Below are positions 24,481 to 33,203 of a stretch of DNA of 64,000 nucleotides, piece by piece. The position numbers were made by a program, and so were the translations under genes. The notes below the pieces were generated by a model. It was given only the letters and a program-made list of their open reading frames with translations, was not told where the DNA came from and did no database searches. Position 1 is the stretch's first letter. Each line of letters starts with the position of its first letter. This DNA comes from Turnera subulata (lineage: Eukaryota; Streptophyta; Magnoliopsida; Malpighiales; Passifloraceae), in assembly GCA_028386065.3 (NCBI GenBank), contig JAKUCV010001412.1:5853-69852 (forward strand), read 5' to 3'.

Positions 24481-26964
24481 TAAATCATCGTACATAGAGA
24501 AGTAACATATTATCCACATTGGGGAAATGGGGTTGTGTGTGTTGGCTTTTGATTGTAGCACATGTACGTTCATCAGCTTGTCAATAAATTACCTAGTTAA
24601 TTATGCATATACGATAAGTCTTTCTGTATAACGCTCCTTGTGGTTGTGTGGATGAGTCTGGCTCAGGGTAACAAATTATTTTTGTTGGTAGGGCCGAGAT
24701 TAATCAGATTTCGGTTGTCATGTATACATGGTCAGTACCTTACCACAGTGTTTTAGAAAACTGGGTTCTGTTTGCTGCTTAGAAAATCAAGACTTAAACT
24801 TGATGTCACCAATTTCCTCCAACAGCCTCACAAATTAGTCTTCTTCACCGAAGGGGTCAGTTTTACTTGTGCTTAATTAGGTGTACCAATTTCTGTAGGA
24901 CCAAATCTGAAGAGGAGAATCGTTGTAGTCTACTACTTTATGATATCAATTAATTTGGTTGCATGTCAAAGGGGAAAATAGTTATTGTCGTTGCTCTTGA
25001 TTTTGTCTATGTCATGAGCTTATGTAGTTTGCATTTACCTTGCAACAGGATAGCTAGTGAGTTGGCCAGATTTTATTCACACTCGAGGGGGAGTGACTGA
25101 TCATGATGGTTCATTGTTTGGTGATTTTGGTCGAGTCATTCATTAGCATAAACTCCACATGTTCTCCTTCCAGTTCCATTTATGCAATTTATCTTGTAAT
25201 TTGCTTAAAACCAGATCTCAAGACTTTTCGTAAAATTCACAGGCCAACATTTTTAAAGGTGACGTCAGTGCAAAGGTTACCGTTCAAAAGATGTGTAATT
25301 ATAGCGAAACTACAATGCCTCAATCTAATTGTATAATTTTCAGACTTTCACTTATACTTCTTGCTTGTCGAGAATTTGAAGGGAACTGGAGAAGGAAAAC
25401 CTGGTAATAAAGATATATTTGTCCTGGCCGAAAGAATTGTGTAAAGCAACTTTACAATAAAAGTCAATACGTCATATTAGCTGTATACCCGTTCATATCT
25501 GAGGATCTGAAATTGGAAATTGAAGTATGGAACTAATTAACTATGATACACGCAACGCAAGTCGCCTATACCCATTCAAAAATTGCAGCTCATAAAGACA
25601 TTATTTATCAAGAAGAAAGATTAGAAAAGAAAAGAAAAAGAGAAGGGCTAATTAGCTTAAAGGTTAGGAGTACTAGTTCGACTATTTAGGGTAGGAACTA
25701 AGATTTCCACTTCTAATCTTCCTTGGAGCATCTATCCAATATCAAAAGTTCAAACCAATTAGATTACAAGAATTATTGGCCCAATATATAAAAACTCATT
25801 TTAGCAGCCAATAAAAATATAAAAAACTCATTTTGTTACTCTACTATTGTCTGAGTCGAAATTTTATAACATGTAAAAATTCAACTAGTCTAGGTGGAAA
25901 CTGGAAGTGTAACATCTAAGTGTACTTTTCTTGCCTTTTTCCCTATCTTAAACAATTGGTAGTTTGCTGGGACTTGTGGTGCCACAATTGTTTTCTTATG
26001 TCCAGGTTAGGATTAGGATTACAAGGATTGGAGTTTTGGATTTAGTTATCGAGATAATATCTCTGTATTTATCTTGTTTGATGAGAATGTATTTCTTAAT
26101 ATGTACTATCTCTTTCTATGAATGAATGCATCAACTGATTTTTCATCAAAAATTTTTTTGAAAAGAAACTGGAGGCAATAAATTAATAAAATTTCTGTGA
26201 CATGTATTTCTGGATGGAATGCTTTTTACCTTTTTCTTTTTGCAAAGCTGATTGTTTATATATATATAAAATCATGTCTTGGAACAAAAGGAAGGAAGTA
26301 GACTCGGAGAGGGTGCTTTTGTGGGGATGGGAGAATAAGACCTTTCATGGTTTTGTGGAAAAAGAATGGGTCGCAAAAGTCACCATTTGTACGTAGTAGT
26401 TTGTCCTAGCAAATCTCTAAATACACACCCGTTATTGAAAATAACATTCCAATACGGATACTACGCTCCATGCACAGCAAATATACTGATTCTTGGGCCA
26501 CTAATAGATGTCTCTCATCTATTTTTGTTCTATAGCAAATCTATCTTGTCGTTCTTCTAAATCCTGTAAGTATTCCAATTCAGAAGATCTGTAAACTTAG
26601 TTACTATATCTTTTTCTAACATGAGAGTAAGACAAAATAGGCTCGTAGAGATCGCAGCACGCGATTCCAAAGAAAAATTTCTTTCAAATCGTTCGAGAAT
26701 GCTTATGTTTTCTCCGTTTGTGGCCACATTTTATGAATGAGAAGGCATACTACTAAGATTAAGAGACCACCTACGTACTGCGGCGGCTATCAGATTCAAA
26801 ACCCATGTAGTTCTTCTAAAAGGAGGGGAAAATAGAACAAGGGATCATGGCATCATGACAACACAAAAACTCACAAGAATAAAAATAAAATGGACGATGA
26901 ACACCTACTTGTTTGGAACTTTCTTCCTCAGTACTCTCTTCTTTTAGATTGGTGTTTGCAACCT
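24481..26964. other. AT-rich intergenic DNA
   Basis: Lies between the copia relic and the gypsy-like LTR insertions. Frames are under 80 codons and unrecognised. The first part may contain further decayed copia sequence, but I cannot align it. No intact transposon ends were found. Confidence 0.3.
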
Positions 26965-26969
26965 TCCCG

Positions 26970-29899
26970 TGTAACGACCCGGGTAAAATTATCGTGATTT
27001 TTACCAAATTGTTTTTGACTTTTACAGTGGTAAAAGAAATTTTATCGCAGTTAATCGAGAATTTAATCTTTCCGGGTTAACTTCCAAATCGTTTTCCTTA
27101 CGGAAGTTTTTATTAGTATTAGTATAGATATTATTATTGTTGATAATATTAACGTTATTATTATCTTCAATACAATCATCGCCATTATTACTATTATTAT
27201 TATTATTACAATCGTTATGTCAAGATATATATTTGCTCATATTCCAAACAATTTACTAATCAAAATCTAAAACAAAGAAACATATTCTTGACGCCTAAAC
27301 GTATTTTAGGAATTAATTTGAATGTCATAAAAGAATCTAATTGTTATTAATGAGTTTTTTAAAATTATATTTTGGTTTGAAACAAAGACTTAAAACGCGA
27401 GGTAATGAGAAGAGTCAACCGAGCCGTCGCCTAAAACGACTACGTTTTCACGTGTCGGCAAGCACAAGAATTTTCCCGACAACACCGAGGGACTGAGTTC
27501 AAGCCACCGCTGTTGCAAAAGGCAGCCACCGTGCCAGGGAAGCCGTTCCTTCTTTCCTCTCCGCCCTGCTCCTTGGCTCCTTTCCCTTCGCCGCCGTGCG
27601 TCACCGCCTTCTCTTCCCTGTCGTAGCAACACGAGCCGCTGCCGCCCCAACCTCCTTCCTCACTCTCGCTCCTGTTCTTCCCCGATCCGTCGCTCGCCGT
27701 CGCTACAGTGTGGCTGTAAGGGTGAGGCTCGATGATAACCACTACCCTTCTTCTCTTTCTTTTTTCTTTCCCATTTCCTTGACCCGAATTCTGTCAGTTT
27801 GGACTAATCGAGTCTCGTTGTTTGATTTCGTGTTGATTGCTTTGTTTGGATGTGTGGGTTGTGTTTGGGGGTTTGTCGCGGCGGAGGCGTGTGTGTAAGG
27901 ACATGACTCTGCTGATGCTGTTGTGGTTGTGGGTGTTGGTGTTTTGGTTGGTAGATGTGGCTGTGTGGTGGAGTTCTGGTCACCGGAACGTGGCTGTAGA
28001 ATGGTAACAGTGTTAGTGGCTGGATTATTGGTAGTTTCGTTTTGTGGTTTGGGTGTGTTTTTTAATGACGAACCGTAACAGGGGACTGCTGCACTTGGGT
28101 GGACTGACGTGAACAGTGGCTGCCGGAATCCGGCGAGTTTCCGGTGTCCCGGTAATTTTCTGGCGAGCTCGAAAATGGACTTTGGGGTCAGATAAAGCTA
28201 TATGGATCATTTGCTAGTTCAGAGATATACCAGGTGAGGATATAAACTTATAAACTGCGGTATGCCGCCTGTGATGCTCAAGCTGTTGTTGAATTATTTG
28301 ATATTGTGATCGTATTGCGACTACTTGCCTTGGTATGATTTACTGGACTCTGTTGAGATTCCTGTTGTGATGATTGCTTGATTCTGGTTTATTGATTTCT
28401 GTTGTGATCTCTATTGTGAATCCTATTATGGTTGTTCTGATGCATAAATTCCTTGGTTGAGCTGCTGAGTGGTTATGACTCCTGTGTTTATTACTGATGG
28501 TTTGGATCATGTGAGTGAACTCAATGATTTCGTATGAATTTTGTGATAATTGTTGATGAAGAATCTTGTGACTGATTTCGGTGAATCCTTTATGGAACGT
28601 GAATTGTTGTTGATATTAGGCTGTTATCAGAGGTTGTGAGTCTGATAGCTGTGGTCTAAGCTTTATGGTTGAGATTCTAGTTGTGTTGAGATATGTTTCC
28701 CAGATGAGCTGTGAGGCCGGTTGCATGCTCGGGAACTGTGATTATGGTGGTATACTGGAATAGAATGATGTCAGTACTTAAGCATCACGTGGTAAGTAGA
28801 GGTACGACCGGATGGTTAGAGACTATTTTGAGGTGGCCATGATCGGGTTACTTGTGATAAGGATGTCTATCCTTGGTTTGATATTTGGGATGTCTATCCC
28901 TATTTGGTTTGATTTTGGGATGTCGATCCCTGGTGGTTCTGTTTTGATTTGGCACCCGAAATGAGTTGATAACCTGGTACGACCAAAGCTGATCACGTGA
29001 TGTTGACCGGATTGTGAAAAGTCAGAGAGAAAAATAAATTAATAAAATTACTAATTGTCACGGTTGGATGGTGGTACGGCCAGAGGCGGTAGTCTGGACC
29101 CGTAACGGTCCCGTGGTTTTGATTTGGCCCGTAACGGCCTGTGGTTTCGATTTGGACCCGTAACGGTCCTGTGATTATTTTACGCGGAGGTACCAGTGCG
29201 GGATCCACGGGCTAGCTAGCTTGGCTACCGCGGCACGACCAACATCTAACTTGTGACAGGGCCCTAATAAATCATTAATAAAACTTCTCAAACCTAATGT
29301 AGGATATCTAGTAGTGAGAGGGCGGTAGATATGTCTCGGACGGGTGTGGGCAGAAGTCACATCGTTGTAAACGATGTAATTCGTGATGATATGATTTTGA
29401 GTAATGATGTTCCTGCGTGAAGGATATGGTATTTTGTTATAGTTGTGTTTGCTCTTTCGCTGTCGCCGAATATTATCTTTTATTAGCTTGATATTTGGGT
29501 ATTGTGATCTTGCCAATCCTTTCTGATATCTCGTTGTACTCTAAATTTGATGCTTGTGGTTATTACGGTTGCTTGTATACTTTGGTTTATTTTTTTATCG
29601 GTGAGACAGTGGTTGGTCTCACCCCTCACACAATCCTTGTAGGTTAGTTCAAGATTGCATTCCAGCAGCTGCAGTGTATCCTCGGGCAGGACTTGGATCC
29701 ATTAGTTGCATCGGGCTTTGCATATGTTGACATTGAGTTATAAATGCTTCCGCTGTGCTGTTGTTATTGAGATTTCCGAAGTCGGGTGTTATGATATTGT
29801 CATTGGGCCGTTGGGCCGAATTTTCTGTTGAATATTCTATTTGTGCCACGTGTCGGCACTGTTGTTCAGTAATTACTGTATTTTGGTACGGGTGTTTCA
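26970..29899 (+). mobile_element. Solo LTR of a Ty3/gypsy-like family (2.93 kb)
   Basis: Begins TGTAACGACCCGGG and ends GGGTGTTTCA, so it has canonical TG...CA ends. It is flanked by a perfect 5-bp target duplication TCCCG (26965-26969 and 29900-29904). It is similar along its length to the 3.8 kb LTR at 33204-37007. Shared parts include the TGTAAC start, a hairpin-forming GGTAAAA...TTTTTACC, a CCGGAATCCGGCGAG block, GGATGT..ATCCC repeats and a TTCCGCTGTGC block near the end. No second LTR or internal region accompanies it, so it is a solo LTR left by LTR-LTR recombination. Open frames inside are incidental. Confidence 0.85.
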
Positions 29900-29916
29900 T
29901 CCCGTCCTTCAGTTCT

Positions 29917-30826
29917 TGTAACAGCCCGGGTAAAATTTTTGATTTTTACCGGGACTGTAGACGTCGTTTTACCGTGATTTACTGTTGAATTAATCTCGGG
30001 AAATTAATTCGAGGTAAATCGGTAGTCGTTTTTCGAAACCGAGAATTTTCCCGCGCTCGGGAGTATCTCCCTAACTAATCGAGCCTCGGTTTTCAATTCC
30101 GAGACTTGGACGACGTTCAGGAGGATTAATCGGATTTTTTAAGCCTAAGTTGTATTTTTGGACTCGGGACGGAATTTGTCGGAAAGACGGGAGTATCCCT
30201 GCGTTTACGAGATTCCGACGCGAGAATCCGGACCGGCCGAATGTGGTTGACCGAGCCACTCTTCTTCCTTCTTTTTCCTTCCTCTTCCTCTTTCCCGGCA
30301 ACGTTTCTTCTCTCTCCCGGTTTTTCCCCGGCCACGCGGGCCCCACTTTCTTCTCTCTTTTCTTTCTTTCCTTCCTTTCTCCTCTCTTTTTTTTTTTCTT
30401 TCTCTTTTTCTTTCTTCTCAGCCTCCACCCGTGACCGACCGGCCTTATCCATCCCATCTTTTCTTCTTTTTTTTTTACTTTGTCTCTTTCTTCTTCTTCC
30501 CTTTAATTTCTTCCTCCTCTTCCCCACTTCTCCACCGATTCCTCACGCCACCCTCTCTCCCCCTCCTTCCTCCTCTTCTTCCTTCTCCCCTCACCAGAGC
30601 CCCTCTTCCCCTCTCTCTCTCCCTTCTTCTTTCTTTTTCCTTCTTCTTTTCTTTTCTCCTCCACCGACCACCACGCCGAGCCCTCTACCACCATCGAAGC
30701 TACCACCTTCACCTTTCTCCCCTTCTTCCTCTCCCACCACCCTTGTCCACCATAATCACCGCCGTCGAAGCCTATCAGGCGAAGGAGTGACATCGCGCCT
30801 CTGGTCACCACCCTTGTTGGGCAGTC
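29917..30826 (+). repeat. 5' LTR, truncated copy
   Basis: Matches the first about 870 bp of the 3' LTR with only scattered base changes, then stops after CACCCTTG, where the 3' LTR continues with CTCAGCCGCG. It contains one 43-bp segment (about 30305-30347) that the 3' LTR lacks. The distal half is an extreme pyrimidine-rich tract on the plus strand, which produces long but meaningless Ser/Pro/Phe reading frames. Confidence 0.85.
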
Positions 30827-31102
30827 TATGTGTGTAGTTGTCTTGTTTGCATAGTTCGCTCCTGTTGTTTATTATTTTACATCACTTAGTTAGTGCATTA
30901 TGGATCCAGTCGAGGGACGCCAGCTGTCGCGGAACATATACATAAGAGGTAATGATGCCATGATATGCGAAAATATAAATATTATTAATAATAGTGATAT
31001 TTCATTACAAACAGAGATAGTACATTAATATTTGATATTTTATAAAATAAAAGAGAAATATTACATTGATTTTTGATAATTTATAAAAATAAGAAAATAC
31101 AT
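30827..31102. other. AT-rich filler between truncated LTR and antisense gene 2
   Basis: Unrelated to the LTR. Contains a diverged tandem repeat of about 40 bp at 31015-31090 with ATTTTATAAAATAA-like cores, probably in the 3' end of antisense gene 2. Confidence 0.35.
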
Positions 31103-31786
31103 TTAACGGTTTGCAACGACGTTGACACGGAAACTGTTTGCGTCACTGTTGACGTTGACCGTGACTCTGTCGCTCCAAGAGAACCACATGCCGCCTCTGT
31201 CTCGCTGGCCAGGAATCTCGAACCGGTTAGCTTGAGGGAATCGGAGTGGAATCAGACCGTGATCGTCTCGTGGTTGCCACTGCGTCTCCGTCAGAAGAAC
31301 CATATTGGGCTTGTACTGGTTCTTCAAGTCCCTCAGGGTTCGCGAGAACTCCTGTGCACGCCTTGCCACTCCTCTGCAGTTCCACACCAGTAGCCGTACC
31401 TTTGGCTAGGTTGGAGTTAGCCGAGTCATTCTAGGTATGCTCTGGGCTGTCATTGCGAGCTGGTGGTAAGCGCCTTGCTCCACAGTTTGGCAAGTGGACT
31501 CCAGGTTGAACTCTTGAAGCCTATCCAAGATGAAGAACATCACGGAGTTTGCTGAGCCGTAGAAGGATGTCCTCAGTATTCCGTGGTCCTCTAGGAAGAA
31601 CACCTCTTCCATTGGAGTGACGAAGAACCGTGACGAGTAGAGTTTGTCGACGAAGACCAGGCGTGGCATTCTGCCGAGCTCGTTCGGTAGCGCTTAAGCA
31701 CGCTCGTTGACCATGCTGTACGCCAGACGATTCCTTCTGCCAAGGTTGGAACCTTCGACAAAGAACACCGACGAGGGAGCAGGCAT
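31103..31786 (-). pseudogene. Antisense gene 2: broken frame with partial endonuclease-like domain
   Basis: One frame of 228 codons on the minus strand, from an ATG at 31786 to 31103, interrupted by two in-frame stops: TAA at 31694-31696 and TAG at 31406-31408. The first about 125 codons resemble nothing I know. After the second stop the same frame continues with VWNCRGVARRA, then a conserved ...KPNMVLLTETQ and GGMWFSW. These match the start of the endonuclease/exonuclease/phosphatase fold found in plant LINE ORF2 proteins: WNxRG, the catalytic Glu in LTET, and GGxWxxW. The domain ends after about 95 codons, less than half its usual length. Because the frame stays open apart from two stops, decay is recent. 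A TATA box lies about 105 bp upstream. Confidence 0.5.
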
Positions 31787-31890
31787 CTTGATTTGGACGT
31801 GTGGGGTTTTGTTTTGAACGTGGTGTTTTCTTTTGCTTTAGCGTTTTGTTGCTTTGATTGCTTTTGATAATTTACACCTCACCGCTCCTT

Positions 31891-31898
31891 CTTTTATA
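31891..31898 (-). promoter_or_regulatory. TATA box of antisense gene 2
   Basis: The minus strand reads GTGTATAAAAGAAGG, with TATAAAAG about 105 bp upstream of the ATG at 31786. It is the second TATA element driving the same antisense direction. Confidence 0.45.
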
Positions 31899-31919
31899 CA
31901 CCTATGGGGAGCGTGTTTA

Positions 31920-32600
31920 TTGTTTTCGATTTTCAAGATTTTGTTTTTTTTGAATTTTACCGTTGCTTTCATTTAATGCTTCTTTACTTTACGTGTTTTT
32001 CGGACCGTGCCAGAGTTTTTCAGTCTTTTTCCATCTCTTGATTTTCTTCGCTCTGGCTACCTTGTTTTTTCTTTTCATGGCTTTTCTATATTTTCTTGCA
32101 TCTTTTATCACATACATCCGTGACCGTTGAGGTTAGACAGTTGGGACCGTATCTCGAGTAGAGTGCATGTGCGACGAGATTATAGCTGTTCGGACATCGT
32201 GTAGAGATACGAGACGAGACAGACGTTTTGGCTCATGCGAAATTTGTGAACAAGTGGGTAACGTGTCTTTCGAGAGACACAGGACGTGCTCGTGATCATC
32301 GCCTTGCCTGTTGTCGGGTATCTTTTTCACGAGGTTAACAGACGTCACCGTTAGTTGTACGTGTCACGTTTCTTGGTTCGAGGGTCTTTTCGTCCGATAC
32401 GAGCACCGTTCATGACAATATATTTTGTTTTAATTTCTTTTTGTTTTAATTTTGTTAAACGAGTTTTAATTTATGATTTCTTTATATTTGATTTTACATT
32501 CTTATTATTGATTTTCTGTTTTACTTTGAGATGTTTTATTTTTCCATTCAACATAAGACTTGGTAACATAAGAGTTTTGATTTTAAAAGGAAATTTAATT
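31920..32600. other. Spacer between the two antisense genes
   Basis: About 700 bp with no credible coding frame; the long plus-strand frame here is a shadow. It contains two inverted repeats, CGTATCTC/GAGATACG (32148-32155 and 32204-32211) and the near-palindrome GTGTCTTTCGAGAGACAC (32263-32280). It probably combines the 3' end of gene 1 with the promoter of gene 2. Confidence 0.4.
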
Positions 32601-32602
32601 TA

Positions 32603-32608
32603 TTTATT
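32603..32608 (-). terminator. Polyadenylation signal of antisense gene 1
   Basis: The minus strand reads GAAATAAATAAAT about 30-40 bases after the stop codon of the 125-residue frame. It contains two overlapping AATAAA-like signals, a suitable position for 3' end formation. Confidence 0.45.
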
Positions 32609-32639
32609 TCATAAAGGATTACAACAGGAGAAGAGTACT

Positions 32640-33017
32640 CTATGGAGCTACTTGCTCCACAAGATCTTTTACAAGGTTTTTGACATTTTGCATATGCGGG
32701 AACAGTTCCACGCACGCCAGTTCGATCTGCGCCACTGCCGAGCTGATCTTCTTCAGCGAGAAGTTCAGTTGCGTCAGCTTCTGTTGTGGAGTGCTGCTTT
32801 TAGCTACCGCCTTGCCTTTCTTGTCCTCAGCTTTCTTGCTGGCACGCTTCTTCCGTCGCTTTGGGGAGACCACCATGTGCTCCTCCAGACCGATGAAGTT
32901 GGTCTTGAACCGCTTCTTCGGAGGCTCTTCATCGGAGCTTGTTGGGAAAGCCATGCCGCCGATGTAGCTGTTGTTCTTGGAGTCTGAAGTCGTTCGAGAA
33001 CGAAGTGGAGAGTCCAT
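32640..33017 (-). CDS. Antisense gene 1: small basic protein, unknown
   Basis: A 125-residue frame that I do not recognise, inside the gypsy-like shell but on the opposite strand. The start has a good context (CAGCCATGG) and a TATA box lies 35-42 bp upstream, so the leader would be only a few bases. The N-terminal third is polar; a basic cluster SPKRRKKRASKK (about residues 51-62) looks like a nuclear localisation signal. The C-terminal part (about 80-120) is a likely amphipathic helix rich in Leu, Val and Ile. An AATAAA-type signal follows the stop. Base composition is more GC-balanced than the surrounding AT-rich DNA. No enzyme motif is visible. It could be a captured host gene, an antisense gene of the retroelement, or a remnant of another element. 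Confidence 0.5.
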   Translation of the reverse strand: MDSPLRSRTTSDSKNNSYIGGMAFPTSSDEEPPKKRFKTNFIGLEEHMVVSPKRRKKRASKKAEDKKGKAVAKSSTPQQKLTQLNFSLKKISSAVAQIELACVELFPHMQNVKNLVKDLVEQVAP

Positions 33018-33051
33018 GGCTGAGAGTGAAGGTCTCAGCTGTGAGGATTGG

Positions 33052-33059
33052 TATTTATA
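33052..33059 (-). promoter_or_regulatory. TATA box of antisense gene 1
   Basis: The minus strand reads TATAAATA, embedded in GCTTATAAATACC, 35-42 bp upstream of the ATG at 33017. Position and sequence fit a strong plant TATA box. Confidence 0.55.
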
Positions 33060-33169
33060 AGCGGATGAGATGTCGCTTAAGGGTATAAGCGGTATCTTAT
33101 GTCAAGTTTGGATACCTGGCAGAGTGAGCCAGAAGCTTATCGTGGTAGGACCCACGGATAAGACGGAAT

Positions 33170-33203
33170 TTCGGGGACGAAATTCTTTTTAAGGTGGGTA
33201 GAC
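33170..33203 (+). other. Chromovirus-like 3' internal end and polypurine tract
   Basis: The segment TTTCGGGGACGAAATTCTTT followed by TTAAGGTGGGTAGAC directly abuts the 3' LTR. Plant Tekay/Del-type Ty3/gypsy elements carry a very similar sequence just before the 3' LTR, where it primes plus-strand DNA synthesis. It assigns the element to Ty3/gypsy even though its coding region is absent. Confidence 0.7.

Noticed and set aside
30241..30837. Plus-strand frame of 198 codons rich in Ser, Pro, Phe and Leu
   Set aside because: It is the translation of the pyrimidine-rich part of a truncated LTR. The same region gives long frames on both strands and in several frames, and no domain is visible.
31048..31060. 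AAATATTAC resembling the origin nonanucleotide of small circular DNA viruses
   Set aside because: The first base differs, there is no GC-rich stem around it, and no replication-protein motif exists nearby. A viral origin for the antisense gene pair is not supported.
32355..32987. 210-codon plus-strand frame
   Set aside because: Overlaps antisense gene 1 on the opposite strand and an AT-rich spacer; hydrophobic, unstructured, no motif. The minus strand has the TATA box and polyadenylation signal.
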